A DNA stretch of 39,246 bases from Saccoglossus kowalevskii (lineage: Eukaryota; Hemichordata; Enteropneusta; Harrimaniidae). Below the pieces are notes generated by a model. The model saw nothing but the letters and a program-made list of their open reading frames with translations, searched no databases and was not told the DNA's origin. The stretch spans positions 34,224-73,469 of the forward strand of contig NW_003105123.1 of assembly GCF_000003605.2 (NCBI RefSeq), read 5' to 3'. Of the stretch, positions 30,101 to 35,095 are shown in pieces; positions within the stretch are counted from its first letter, which is position 1, and each line of letters begins with the position of its first letter. The position numbers and the translations under genes are program-made.

Positions 30101-32985
30101 TTGTCAATTCAAAAGGGCTAACAAAATTATAAGGCTCTATCCTATGGGGAAATAAAAACAAAGTCATTGTTTCCATGGAAACAAGTTCAAGTACCTCATC
30201 TTTTTGAATACATGTATAATGAATATTTAAAATTTGAACATATTCAGTCACAGCAAGTCAGAGATATGGCACTAGAACCACAATCATTAAAACAAAATGG
30301 CCGCCAATCAGCCATTTTGAATCTTATCTGAGAAAAAAAATTATGTGCATCAAGGTCCTATAATGTCCAACATATATACCAAGTTTGAACAAAATCCATC
30401 TGTAAACTGCCGAGAAATGCTTGATTTTGATGATATTTCAGCACAAAAATGGCCACCATTCGTCCATTTTTAATAGGATCGTCAAACCAATAAATCTGTA
30501 TATCTACGATATTATAAGGCTCTACCCTATAGGGAAATAATAACAAAGTCATTGTTTCCACGGAAACAAGTTCAAGTACCTCATCTTTTTGAATACATGT
30601 ATAATGAATATCTAAAATTTGAACATAATCATGCAGTCACAGCAAGTCAGAGATATGGCACTAGAACCACATTTATTAAAACAAAATGGCCGCCATTTTG
30701 AATCTTGTATCTGAAAACAAAATGATGTGCATCAAGGTCCTTCAATGTCCAACGTATATACCATGTTTGAACAAAATCCACAAAAATGGTCGCCATTCGG
30801 CCATCTTGAATCAGATCGTGAAACAAATTGATGTGCATATGTATAATATCATGTATGATGTATGTGTGAAGTTTGATTGTGATTGGTCCAGGCATTTCTA
30901 AGATACAGGTCTGCACGCACGGACAGAAGCACAAACGCACAGAGGTCAAAACATAAGTCCTCGTTTTCGGACTGAGTCCGAACGGGGACTAACAAATTTG
31001 TAGCCTTTTTTTCTAATCTTTATTATTGATTTAATGGATGGCGGGAATTGTAGTACTTGCATTTATTATAGACCCAAGAGACTTCTTATTATTCACATTG
31101 ATACAAATAGACTTTAAGACAAGTGTTTTTTCTTTCTACTTCTTAATTAAATTGAAGATTTATTCCTGAGTATTCCTCAGGGAGACTAAAACTGTCCTAA
31201 CTTTAAACTTTGTTTTAAAGTATTAACCATAAACATTTAAAAGTCAAAGGGAAATGACAGTTAATATATTGGTAGTTACTTTAAGCTTAACAAACCTAAG
31301 CTGTTAATTGCATGTTGTTGTCACTAGAAAGTGATTGTTATTTGTGTATTTTCTGATTTTAGATGAAGTCATGTGTTCAATAGTGCTAGGTATTACTTTC
31401 TGAAACACAATACACCATATACTAAAAAAGCTGTCATGTAACACTAGATAATTTTTCATCTTGTGCATTAATGAGAGCCATGGGCCATTGGGCAGCTTGA
31501 CAAATACAGGATGACAGTTGTTATAATTAATTAGTTACATGTATATTTTGAGATTTATACAAAAACCATGCATAATACAGTTTACTAGTTTTTGTCTTTT
31601 CCTTGTTGTTATTGATCATTAACTGTTCAGAGAAATAGGCCGGTTATGCCATTGGAAACCTTTGGGGTTGTCGAATATATAATTGAACTTTCTGGTTTTC
31701 ACATTGTTGATCTGGACCTCATCATTACTGATGTAGACAGACAGCTTTCAGACCACATTCTGTCATTTTCTGTACTTTGTATTTCAAAAGCGCTACCAGT
31801 GGGGATTTGTTCTCCTGGGTTTAAATGTATGTGATCATAGGTTAGCTACCCATAAACACTCCCAGTCTCAACAGTTGTCTTAGATCGGCCACTCAGAGGT
31901 TGAACAGTATTTAGAACACAGTTTACATGTATTATTGATGAGAATAATTCCTATTCAATTAAATTTTCTGCTTCATTTACAATATATACACCCAGTATAA
32001 TACATGCATTGTATGTTTTTCGCATGAATTTTGTATGAAATATGGTAATGGATTCCATATGGATTCCGTATTCTGCGAGAATTAGTGATTTTAAAAAGCA
32101 CATGACATGGCTTATACTTAGATAAGCAATTTCATAAATACACCTGGCACAAGTGTTAATAGTATGTATTCAATGTACAATTATAATTGAATTCAGCCGC
32201 CTGTTAATCAATATTTTATTAAACATGATGTATTTTTATAGTTTATAGACATGGTAATAACAACTCTTGTTGCAATTTTTCCTAATATAAAATGTATGTA
32301 TGCACTTTTTTGATGCACATCATGCGAGAACTCATTATTTAAATCAGTTCAACTTGATAAAGATTTATGTTTTTTCTATAATAATGTCTGTGTTAATAAA
32401 AATACCTTCTCAGGATGTATGCATGCCTTGATCAACAAACAAACAAACAAACTTACTTCTCCATGAATAACGTTTATCAGATAGATATATAGCTAGATAC
32501 TAAAACATATCAAGAATACATTGTATATAAAAAACATATTTTTTTTTTTTTTTGTACAAATGTATTTTTTTTTCTACGTAGTTAAGACATTGTTTTAACA
32601 CAGTATAAATTAAACAAACCACATTTTAGTTTGCTTTGCAGTTTGGCCAACCATGTTAACCGATGTTTGAAATCCCATATTTCTGTATAGACAAACTTAC
32701 CTCGTTTTCCAATTGTCCCAAAGCATGTAAAATTATTTTCTTTTCGTCCAAGTAAAATGGTTCTCCTACACATCGATAAGGCTTATAGCTGATAGCATTG
32801 TAACCCTGCTCTCTCATCTGCCTTTGACGTCGAGCATAGTTATCACGAAACACTTGGTTCCGTGTTGGGTGTGTACAGTTGTATACACTGTCTGACCTGG
32901 CTTGGATCAATAAACCTTGGTGAGACGGAATCGGCAACGGTATCGGCTGGATATACTTCCTTGGCTCCTGGTTCTTCGGAGCCAT
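3011..32985 (-). CDS. Unrecognised multi-exon gene, 11 coding exons, C terminus off the left edge
   Basis: This is a spliced minus-strand gene built from eleven exons that all join in frame with GT-AG introns: 520 codons plus two bases. I do not recognise the family. Residues 1-95 form the best-ordered block, rich in Pro, Tyr, Arg and Gln. Residues 96-151 are acidic and Ser-rich, turning to a basic stretch. About 176-195 is a basic, helix-like stretch rich in Arg, Lys and Glu. K281-K288 is a run of eight lysines. About 326-354 holds an aromatic and basic block including RYKQYETNW. The rest, 355-520, is Ser/Thr/Arg-rich and probably disordered. No signal peptide or membrane segment is visible. 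The start has A at -3, G at +4 and an in-frame TAA nine bases upstream. Introns range from about 0.3 to 9.5 kb and are full of transposons. Small exons could be missing in the N gap or in the longest introns, although phase does not require any. No stop codon or poly(A) site lies inside the window. Confidence 0.8.
3591..3684 (-). CDS. Exon 10 of the minus-strand gene
   Basis: 94 bp, flanked by CACCAG acceptor and GTGAGA donor. It completes a split Arg codon and encodes residues 456-487, including AGSSASVKSSRDAQAI and RNQTRTNQLS. It ends in phase 0 and joins cleanly to exon 11. The flanking intron 9 (3685-4076) is AT-rich with no further feature seen. Confidence 0.78.
4077..4158 (-). CDS. Exon 9 of the minus-strand gene
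   Basis: 82 bp between a GACAG acceptor and a GTATTA donor. It finishes a split Ser codon and encodes residues 429-455 (PFLESRYDSASVAGMEEE, then MGVKDVIR), ending with two bases of an Arg codon. The phase agrees with both neighbours. The donor is weaker than the others (GTATTA rather than GTAAGT or GTGAGT). Confidence 0.75.
4159..5663. other. Intron 8, left part: no gene; short direct repeats only
   Basis: Repeated TGATGCATGATGGGA-like phrases occur at about 4250-4300. A roughly 27-bp direct repeat (GCAAGCAGTAA, then CTTGTCCT) lies at about 5278-5331. A poly-T/poly-A inverted pair flanked by two copies of AAGGTTTT lies near 5540-5575. No exon with plausible splice sites was found on either strand. 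Confidence 0.5.
5664..5932 (-). mobile_element. tRNA-derived SINE, degenerate copy
   Basis: Read on the minus strand, this copy has a tRNA-like head with a pol III B box GTTCAAATC (5858-5866) and a degenerate A box. A body follows that matches the copy at 23.1-23.4 kb: AAGTTCAAATC followed by TAAGGCTGAAC; GGTTAAGGTC; GGGCCTAGTTGAC; and a 25-bp block ending CATGTAGTCC (5675-5699). The two copies lie in opposite orientations and are clearly diverged, so this one is old. Confidence 0.75.
5933..6812. other. Intron 8, right part: nothing recognised
   Basis: AT-rich intronic sequence. The open frame at 6535-6879 on the minus strand is only exon 8 read through its donor into the intron. No repeats or RNA genes were recognised. 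Confidence 0.5.
6813..7035 (-). CDS. Exon 8 of the minus-strand gene
   Basis: 223 bp between an ACTAG acceptor and a GTAAGT donor, in phase 0 at its start and leaving one base of a Ser codon. It encodes residues 355-428: a basic start (FNKKPSRFFGN), a Ser/Thr-rich middle with RNTPRRGSAVGVGS and LIQRTPSTLSSNHSSSPTP, and an acidic end (DIPDKDETMSKVEEDPEYER). The composition suggests a disordered region with many possible phosphorylation sites. That is inference from composition only. Confidence 0.8.
7328..7442 (-). CDS. Exon 7 of the minus-strand gene
   Basis: 115 bp between a TTTTAG acceptor and a GTAAAT donor. It completes a split Leu codon and encodes residues 316-354, ending in phase 0. 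The segment KTTVRKIGRYKQYETNWK (325-342) followed by FRERPATYLEK is less biased in composition than the rest of the protein. It is a good seed for a homology search. Confidence 0.8.
7535..7548 (+). promoter_or_regulatory. RFX-type X-box match
   Basis: GTCACCATGGCAAC fits the X-box consensus GTNRCC(N0-3)RGYAAC exactly, with two complementary half-sites two bases apart. RFX factors use such sites in many ciliary gene promoters. This one sits in intron 6, not at the mapped start, so a regulatory role is only a possibility. Confidence 0.35.
7882..8072. repeat. Pair of 25-bp direct repeats 166 bp apart
   Basis: CAGATGACGGAATATAGAAT at 7882, continuing TACTG, recurs with one change at 8048. A C homopolymer of about 14 bases lies between them at about 7917-7930. 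The rest of intron 6 (7443-8597) shows nothing else recognisable. Confidence 0.7.
8598..8828 (-). CDS. Exon 6 of the minus-strand gene (possible alternative start)
   Basis: 231 bp between a CACACAG acceptor and a GTAAGT donor, encoding residues 239-316. It starts with a split Arg codon followed at once by ATG (8827). It contains acidic SGEECTDDETIRFE, then K281-K288, then AEPPRPYTPCHSNINV. The lysine run is coded by AAA/AAG in a near-homopolymer, a likely spot for sequencing or polymerase slippage. Because ATG falls directly after the acceptor, this could instead be the first coding exon of a separate or shorter transcript. The phase match with exon 5 favours a single gene but is not decisive. 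Confidence 0.75.
8829..9778. other. Intron 5, first part: nothing recognised
   Basis: AT-rich sequence (about 9.5 kb intron in total). A TATAAATA word lies about 25 bases upstream of the ATG at 8827, too close to that ATG for an ordinary TATA-driven start. No exon or RNA gene was found. Confidence 0.45.
9779..10357 (+). mobile_element. Repeat family A, copy 2 (most complete)
   Basis: The 5' end reads AACAAGCAGTCTGTCGGCTG and then AGCTCCGCTGTTAGA (9804-9818). The core has about three tandem units of about 160 bp: the GATATCAT..AATGAACAAATCT phrase recurs near 9846, 10006 and 10165. A GGACGACGGACGAACGACG patch precedes a perfect-looking terminal hairpin at 10325-10355 (AGCTCCGCTCGAC, AAA, GTCGACAGCGGAGCT), then CTAA. 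The 5' AGCTCCGCTGTT is the inverse of the 3' AACAGCGGAGCT-type arm. It has no coding capacity, so it must be moved in trans. The Helentron/pearl-like label is inferred from this architecture. Confidence 0.8.
10358..12559. other. Intron 5, second part: no gene
   Basis: AT-rich. A short (GT)n microsatellite lies at about 10757-10774. Two CCCAYAATGCATT phrases occur at about 11100 and 11175. Open frames at 11303-11856 overlap one another on both strands and have no splice or composition support. Nothing else was recognised. Confidence 0.45.
12560..13003 (+). mobile_element. LINE 3' fragment with (ATT)n tail
   Basis: The frame around 12597-12884 reads VCKLCNDERKDVYHFLFLC followed by KSTNHLRSKFYSAL, ending at a TGA. 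The CxxC...H....C arrangement followed by LR..FY is typical of the zinc-knuckle-like C terminus of LINE reverse transcriptase proteins. About 110 bases later there is GGCTAATAAAATATTATTATT, an (ATT)n tail at about 12980-13003. Only the last 100 or so codons survive, as expected for a 5'-truncated insertion. It lies antisense in the host intron. Confidence 0.75.
13560..14275 (+). mobile_element. CR1-like LINE ORF2 C-terminal relic
   Basis: Broken plus-strand frames carry hallmark phrases in the expected order: LDYCNSLL (13742 on), LLKSLHWLPVNRRIEYKI, DPQYLSDLLHKYHP, SYGERAFQYSGPN, then FKKALKHIT. This series matches the end of CR1/L2-type reverse transcriptase proteins. A frameshift follows LDYCNSLL, and a stop stands where W is expected in the WN block, so it is dead. 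The 3' UTR-like tail with a GCGCATGATAAGTCCTCTAA phrase ends in AATAATAATAA near 14270. Confidence 0.8.
14276..15938. other. Intron 5, third part: no gene
   Basis: AT-rich. The only structure seen is an (ACG/ACA)n patch at about 15772-15805. The frame at 15125-15352 has no splice support. Nothing else was recognised. Confidence 0.45.
15946..17593. mobile_element. TIR DNA transposon remnant with target-site duplication
   Basis: The left end reads CATGGAAGGTACTAACGGAA then GGAGCCA. The right end, reverse complemented, is identical over about 27 bases except for one substitution. It is flanked by direct repeats GTCAGAA at 15939-15945 and 17594-17600, extendable to 8 bp (GGTCAGAA) if the right terminal base is counted as target. 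TIRs starting CA with a 7-8 bp duplication suit a P-like or hAT-like element. No transposase is visible. The 120-codon frame at 16022-16384 lies inside and is not recognised. A family-B element occupies about 16390-17061, inserted within it. Confidence 0.8.
16390..17061 (+). mobile_element. Repeat family B, copy 1, nested in the TIR element
   Basis: It has repeated modules headed by AATGGCCGCCAGTCGGCCAT and phrases such as GATGTGCATCAAGGTCC. A GACGCACGCACAGACGCACA patch precedes a terminal hairpin at 17025-17059 (AGTCCCCGTTTTCGGAC, TAC, GTCCGAACGGGGACT), then CTAA. The 5' AGTCCCCGTTAGT end seen in copies 2 and 3 is not evident, so it is probably 5'-truncated or diverged. Because the TIR transposon surrounds it, this insertion is younger than that transposon. 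Confidence 0.8.
17601..18320. other. Intron 5, last part: no gene
   Basis: AT-rich. It contains one perfect AAAGATGGCGGC (18073-18084), which matches the YY1 core. No exon or repeat was recognised. Confidence 0.45.
18321..18383 (-). CDS. Exon 5 of the minus-strand gene
   Basis: 63 bp between an acceptor TTGCAG and a donor GTAAGA. It encodes residues 218-238: the rest of a split Ser codon, then VFMAQKDDHDVAERKEVAFS, then two bases of an Arg codon. Phase fits both neighbours. It is short, so its support rests mainly on splice sites and frame. Confidence 0.7.
18384..19418. other. Intron 4: nothing recognised
   Basis: AT-rich intron of 1,035 bp. No repeat with a second copy in this window and no RNA gene was seen. 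Confidence 0.45.
19419..19546 (-). CDS. Exon 4 of the minus-strand gene
   Basis: 128 bp between a TCAACAG acceptor and a GTAATT donor. It encodes residues 176-217: a basic helix-like stretch (RNAKQIERAKIKERARREWQ), then PAHVPSSSDDETDDELAEEV, an acidic Ser-rich patch. It ends with two bases of a Ser codon. Confidence 0.8.
20064..20532. repeat. 52-bp satellite, nine copies
   Basis: Nine head-to-tail copies of a 52-bp unit beginning GATGTGCCTGTTAAACTTAT and containing TGCATATATCAGTGTAGGTA. Copies are almost identical. The second lacks one C, the third has GTGTCTG, and the first has AAGG instead of TAGG. The near identity implies recent expansion. There are no unique spacers between units, so this is not a CRISPR array. 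It lies inside intron 3; the rest of that intron left of it (19547-20063) shows nothing else. Confidence 0.95.
20533..21225. other. Intron 3, between satellite and family-B element: nothing recognised
   Basis: AT-rich intronic sequence. Two variants of a CCTTGCTAAGG-like word are present. No exon, RNA gene or multicopy repeat was seen. Confidence 0.4.
21226..22532 (+). mobile_element. Repeat family B, copy 2 (longest, both ends present)
   Basis: The 5' end reads ACAAGCCATGCATGGCAC and then AGTCCCCGTTAGT (21244-21256). About 1.2 kb of related modules follows, several headed by AAAATGGCC-GCC-GGCCATTTT hairpins and carrying TTTGAACAAAATCCATC and GATTTTTTAGCACAAAAATG. A GGACGCACGCACAGACGCAC patch precedes the hairpin at 22496-22530 (AGTCCCCGTTTTCGGAC, TTC, ATCCGAACAGGGACT) and CTAA. 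The 178-codon minus-strand frame across its 3' part is a by-product of the repeats, not a gene. It has no coding capacity of its own. Confidence 0.85.
22857..22950 (+). mobile_element. Family A 5'-end fragment
   Basis: AACAAGTAGCTTATCGGC followed by ATAGCTCCAATGTTGA matches the 5' end of family A (AACAAGCAGCTTGTCGGC, ATAGCTCCGCTGTTAGA). A second degenerate ATAGCTCTGCTGTT follows about 60 bases on. No core or terminal hairpin follows. Confidence 0.55.
23104..23420 (+). mobile_element. tRNA-derived SINE, better-preserved copy
   Basis: A box TGGCCTAGTGG (23118-23128) fits TRGYNNARNGG, and B box GTTCAAATC (23162-23170) fits GWTCRANNC. They stand 34 bases apart, as in a tRNA gene. The body includes CCTTAGGCTGAACATC, GGTTAAGGTCGGC and GAGCCCGGTTGACGCC, an A-rich stretch near 23371-23381, and a 3' block ending CATGTAGTCC shared with the minus-strand copy at 5.7 kb. 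The A-rich stretch lies inside the shared region, so the true 3' end is uncertain. Confidence 0.8.
23425..23523. repeat. Short inverted repeat next to exon 3
   Basis: Two arms face each other: CTTGAGTCGGCTTAAGCCA with ACACAACC, and TGGCTTGAGCTGGCTGAGCC with TTGTTGTGT. The structure is about 100 bp and ends 33 bases from the exon 3 donor. It could be a small MITE or a fold-back remnant. The call rests on the inverted arms only. Confidence 0.4.
23557..23626 (-). CDS. Exon 3 of the minus-strand gene
   Basis: 70 bp between a CTTCACAG acceptor and a GTAAGT donor. It completes a split Arg codon and encodes residues 152-175 (RMITSVKLGHGLFNIISAQ, then DNAR), ending in phase 0. The composition is balanced, unlike the flanking low-complexity exons. 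Confidence 0.78.
23627..24300. other. Intron 2: nothing recognised
   Basis: 674-bp AT-rich intron. No repeats with other copies here and no RNA gene were seen. Confidence 0.45.
24301..24470 (-). CDS. Exon 2 of the minus-strand gene
   Basis: 170 bp between a TTTGTAG acceptor and a GTGAGT donor. It encodes residues 96-151 and two bases of the next codon. It opens with acidic EDLEDTTSSSDEEKDKVKEN and passes to basic APKKFVLRRKSTQNKK. It is the next exon seen after exon 1, 8.2 kb away across an N gap, so an extra phase-compatible exon inside the gap is possible. Confidence 0.78.
24555..24806 (-). mobile_element. GC-rich tRNA-Ser/Leu-like relic beside the assembly gap
   Basis: On the minus strand, a type-II-tRNA-like A box TGGCCGAGGGG (24634-24644) and a B box GTTCGAGTC (24573-24581) are spaced about as in Ser or Leu tRNAs with a long variable arm. 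The acceptor and T stems do not pair well (TGCCCGG has no CCGGGCA partner), so it is not a working tRNA gene. The whole stretch up to the N run is clearly richer in GC than its surroundings. A tRNA-derived SINE or a tRNA pseudogene is likely. Confidence 0.5.
24807..25345. other. Assembly gap (539 N)
   Basis: A run of N in intron 1. Open frames reported across it on either strand are artefacts of unresolved bases. Confidence 1.
25346..25823. other. Intron 1, right of gap: nothing recognised
   Basis: Very AT-rich sequence without exon, RNA gene or multicopy repeat that I can identify. Confidence 0.4.
25824..26321 (+). mobile_element. Repeat family A, copy 3
   Basis: The 5' end AACAAGCAGCTTGTCGGCTG is intact, but the AGCTCCGCTGTT block is lost. 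Two core units about 158 bp apart (CATCATGAAATGAACAAAT near 25922 and 26080) are followed by a shortened CAACGACGACAGACAATC patch. Only the distal hairpin arm AGCGGAGCT (26311-26319) and CTAA remain, so the terminal hairpin is destroyed. Confidence 0.75.
26322..27170. other. Intron 1: no gene recognised
   Basis: AT-rich. The phrase GTGCCTGTGAACACCAACAC at about 26815 looks like the start of a dispersed repeat but has no second copy in the window. Nothing else was seen. Confidence 0.35.
27171..27400 (+). pseudogene. Possible THAP-domain-like relic
   Basis: In one plus-strand frame, YSFIIHKRTAWI is followed by a stop, then RQVQKIKPGTALTLFKEPDS and VPAHVHRVGFQKSEKR. The order F..R.AWI, basic stretch, KxGT, LK.PD.VP resembles the second half of THAP domains (WI..I.RD, then LKPDAVP). 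The C..H metal ligands are missing and a stop interrupts it. THAP domains occur in P-element-type transposases as well as in host proteins. This is a weak, by-eye call. Confidence 0.2.
27401..28362. other. Intron 1: nothing recognised
   Basis: AT-rich, with T homopolymers near 27812 and 27880. The frame at 27637-27870 has no splice context. No repeat family or RNA gene was recognised. Confidence 0.4.
28363..29486 (+). mobile_element. Repeat family B, copy 3 (both ends present)
   Basis: The 5' end ACAAGCCATGCAATATGGC followed by AGTCCCTGTCAGTTACC (28384 on) matches copy 2, as does the next stretch (AAATTTAAGATATATAGTTT). The core has several AAAATGGCCGCC-type hairpin modules. A CACGCACACACACACGCAC patch leads to the terminal hairpin at 29450-29484 (AGTCCCCGTTTTTGGAC, TGC, GTCCGAACAGAGACT) and CTAA. 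Minus-strand frames of 70-113 codons across it come from the repeat. Confidence 0.85.
29700..29825 (+). mobile_element. Family A 3'-end fragment with variant hairpin
   Basis: GAGAAGAAGTCG, then a (GACA)n patch, lead to a hairpin at 29789-29823 (AGCTCTGCTCAGTCAT, loop, ATGACAGCGGAGCT) followed by CTAA. The outer stem is that of family A, but the inner stem sequence differs (GTCAT with ATGAC rather than CGAC with GTCG) and still pairs. Confidence 0.65.
30127..30992 (+). mobile_element. Repeat family B, copy 4, with internal 384-bp tandem duplication
   Basis: A segment beginning ATTATAAGGCTCTA recurs at 30127 and 30511. The copies run together for about 270 bp and then diverge through small deletions. 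Each starts with sequence not seen in other B copies, including the perfect palindrome GTTTCCATGGAAAC in the first. The element ends with a (CGCACGGACAGAAGCAC) patch, a hairpin at 30956-30990 (AGTCCTCGTTTTCGGAC, TGA, GTCCGAACGGGGACT) and CTAA. The normal 5' end is absent. Confidence 0.75.
30993..32700. other. Intron 1, start: no gene
   Basis: AT-rich. It holds an (AAAC)n stretch at about 32434-32452 and a T run near 32540. The 62-codon frame at 31646 has no splice support. The GTAAGT donor of exon 1 lies at 32695-32700. Confidence 0.45.
32701..32985 (-). CDS. Exon 1 with the start codon of the minus-strand gene
   Basis: 285 bp of coding sequence, residues 1-95, ending in phase 0 before GTAAGT. 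The ATG at 32985 has A at -3 and G at +4, and an in-frame TAA nine bases upstream closes the frame. The sequence starts MAPKNQEPRKYIQPIPLPIP and includes RDNYARRQRQMREQGYNAIS and KPYRCVGEPFYLDEKKII, which read as genuine protein rather than chance frame. I do not recognise the family. The overlapping 62-codon frame at 32843-33031 would need a GTG start and is not credible. Confidence 0.85.
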
Positions 32986-34060
32986 GCTTGTTTATATCAC
33001 TAGTAATGTCCCCGCGCTGTGTGGTTGGCACGGAAACCTCCGGGTTCCACGGTAATGTAGCAACATAAAAACACGTACAATTTGGGTAATTACTTCATAA
33101 AGTCCGGATTGAACCCATGTTGTTAAAAACTAAATTGGCGAACTGCCGACGCGGCTCGAGGTTTCGGCAGAAACTTGTTGACTCCTTCCGTATAACAAGG
33201 TCAGTGGTATCGAGTGTGAAGTTTTGCAACAACAAGGTCAACTGATGACACACGTAGTAACTGAGAAATTAAGACCGAAAAATTGGTTTCATGTTATCTC
33301 GGACAGTCACCAACACGCACTCTTGGAGCTGTAAGGAACTCATTTGGTGCCACTGAATGAGACATTTGCGTGCTATTCTTTCTCTTAGGCATCACCCCTA
33401 AAAATCGCACACAGTCCATAAAGTTTAAAACTTTTTCATTTTCACGATTTTCATGATTTATTGGTATCTTTAATTCGTAAATTAATATTATTATAATCAA
33501 CACTATAACTACACGTCAAGAGACGGTAAAATTTAGCTTCCAATGACGTATAAAATATGTACAGTACATGTAAGGAGAGACGACGCAAAGTGGAAGAGCC
33601 ACTTAAAAACGCGTCGGGGTTACTTAGCTACTCGCTGTAAACAATGATTACATTTTAAATCAGGGACCGCACGTCGCAATGTATTCATCACGTACAGTCT
33701 CCCGACAATTGGACCGGGGTACTCAGGCCGGCAGCTAGTTGATCAAAGGATAATCTGTGCAGATTTGCGCTTATTTTGCCACAAGATTTTCCTGACCTTC
33801 GCATTTAATTTACTTGGGTCACTTTGTTAGGGTGTACATCATTTTTTTTCTCATTTTTGTTTTTATCCTATCTGTGCATTTTTGGTATTTTATTGTTCTC
33901 TTTACCAAGATCCCACGTCGGGATATGGTTTCAATGAAGATAATAATAATAATATTAACAATAATTAATAACTTCGAGTTACTGGCACATAGAATATTTG
34001 TTTTGTTTAACGTTGTATATTTTCCGTAATTCGACGTCCGGTTAATTAATAATTAAAGTT
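32986..34060 (-). promoter_or_regulatory. Probable 5' UTR and promoter region
   Basis: The stretch upstream of the ATG to about 33750 has visibly more CG dinucleotides than the introns, as expected near a start region. No TATA box or initiator could be fixed. A 32-codon minus-strand ATG frame (MPKRKNSTQMSHSVAPNEF, about 33390 to 33296) lies here; it could be an upstream ORF or chance. At 33905-33965, CCCACGTCGGGATATGG with a (TAA)n tail looks like a LINE 3' end. No divergent gene was found to the right. Confidence 0.35.
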
Positions 34061-34290
34061 CGCGTTACTAAATTTGAACGTTCAACAAAAACAAAGATAT
34101 AGGTTGCCCGCAAATCGTTCTGTTAACTGTTAATTGAACATCGAGTTATTATTGTGGACATTTTACAAAAATACAAATATATGTTGCCCGTAACTCGAAG
34201 TTCTGTTAATTGAACATTGAGTTACAATTTGGGCGTGGTTTCTGAAATATGGGCGTGGTCATTTTTGTAACTCGATGTTTTCGTAACTCG
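34060..34290. repeat. Two-copy tandem repeat of about 90 bp
   Basis: GTTGCCCG followed by TTCTGTTAA and TTGAACATYGAGTTA occurs at 34103 and again at 34193. The variants GTAACTCGATGTTTTCGTAA and CTCGATGTTT follow. It abuts the minisatellite. Confidence 0.65.
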
Positions 34291-34298
34291 ATGTTTCG

Positions 34299-34454
34299 CA
34301 TTTCTAGTTATTTATTCACCTCAATCGTGGACGCATTTCTAGTTATTTATTTACCTCAATCTTGGACGTATTTCTAGTTATTTATTTACCTCAGTCTTGG
34401 ACGTATTTCTAGTTATTTATTTACCTCAGTCTTGGACGTATTTCTAGTTATTTA
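34299..34454. repeat. 35-bp minisatellite, left block
   Basis: About four and a half copies of a unit reading CATTTCTAGTTATTTATTCA then CCTCAATCGTGGACG, the same family as the large array at 35.1-36.6 kb. The block is separated from it by about 640 bases of unrelated sequence. Confidence 0.9.
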
Positions 34455-35095
34455 GGAACAACATCAAAAGTTTAATGTAGGATAACAAACTTAATTCCTC
34501 TACTATAGTAATCTAAACATTCACCAACACAAATGTGGAAAACAATACAATTTACTTTACCATTGTTTTTTTGTCTACTTTTATTTACTTGTTGTTTTTT
34601 ATTTATTTTCCTGTGTGTATTTTTATTCTCACTTTAATTGTTTGTTTGTCTTTATTTACATCTGTATTGCATTTTAGGGATACGAACGCAATAAAGATAA
34701 TTATTATTACTTAACCCACCCCCCACCCCCCCCCACCCCCCACCCCCATCCCCACTGAAACTTAATTGATAAATATTTTTCATGAAGTCAGTCTACATTC
34801 ACCATTAAATACATATTGATAATCGGCCAGTAATATGGCATAGCAGTTCATTTGACGCACATATTTACACTCGAACCAAACCATTTTCTCGTCTTGGTTT
34901 TTTTCATTTTCTGTTATTTTTGTCCATGATTGAATAGGAAAAAAAACGACCTACAAATACTCCAAGATTTGTTTTACTTCATTAAAAAATAAAATCGTTT
35001 TTGTAGGTTAGAAACTTTTTTAGGCCAACCACCACCCGCCCACCCCAAACTAAAGCAAATAAGTTTTTTTTTATCCGACATCGATCTATTGACGT
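34455..35095 (+). mobile_element. Unrelated insert splitting the minisatellite, with LINE-like 3' end
   Basis: Between the two minisatellite blocks lies a T-rich stretch ending GGGATACGAACGCAATAAAG followed by ATAATTATTATTAC (to about 34710), the form of a LINE 3' UTR with (TTA)n tail. Next comes a C-rich run and then AT-rich sequence. That the insert is a retrotransposon 3' fragment is inference. It has no coding match. Confidence 0.4.
34714..34754 (-). other. C-rich run, G-quadruplex candidate on the minus strand
   Basis: At least five runs of three to nine C separated by single A or AT. The complementary strand has G runs with one- or two-base loops, which fits the usual G-quadruplex pattern. 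Confidence 0.6.

Noticed and set aside
31646-31834. 62-codon plus-strand frame as an exon
   Set aside because: It has no splice signals, no neighbours in frame and no recognisable protein features.
32843-33031. 62-codon overlapping upstream ORF
   Set aside because: Its first codon is GTG, not ATG, and it overlaps exon 1 in another frame.
33040-33056. X-box in the promoter just upstream of the start codon
   Set aside because: GGTTCCACGGTAAT keeps only one plausible half-site, so it does not meet the consensus.
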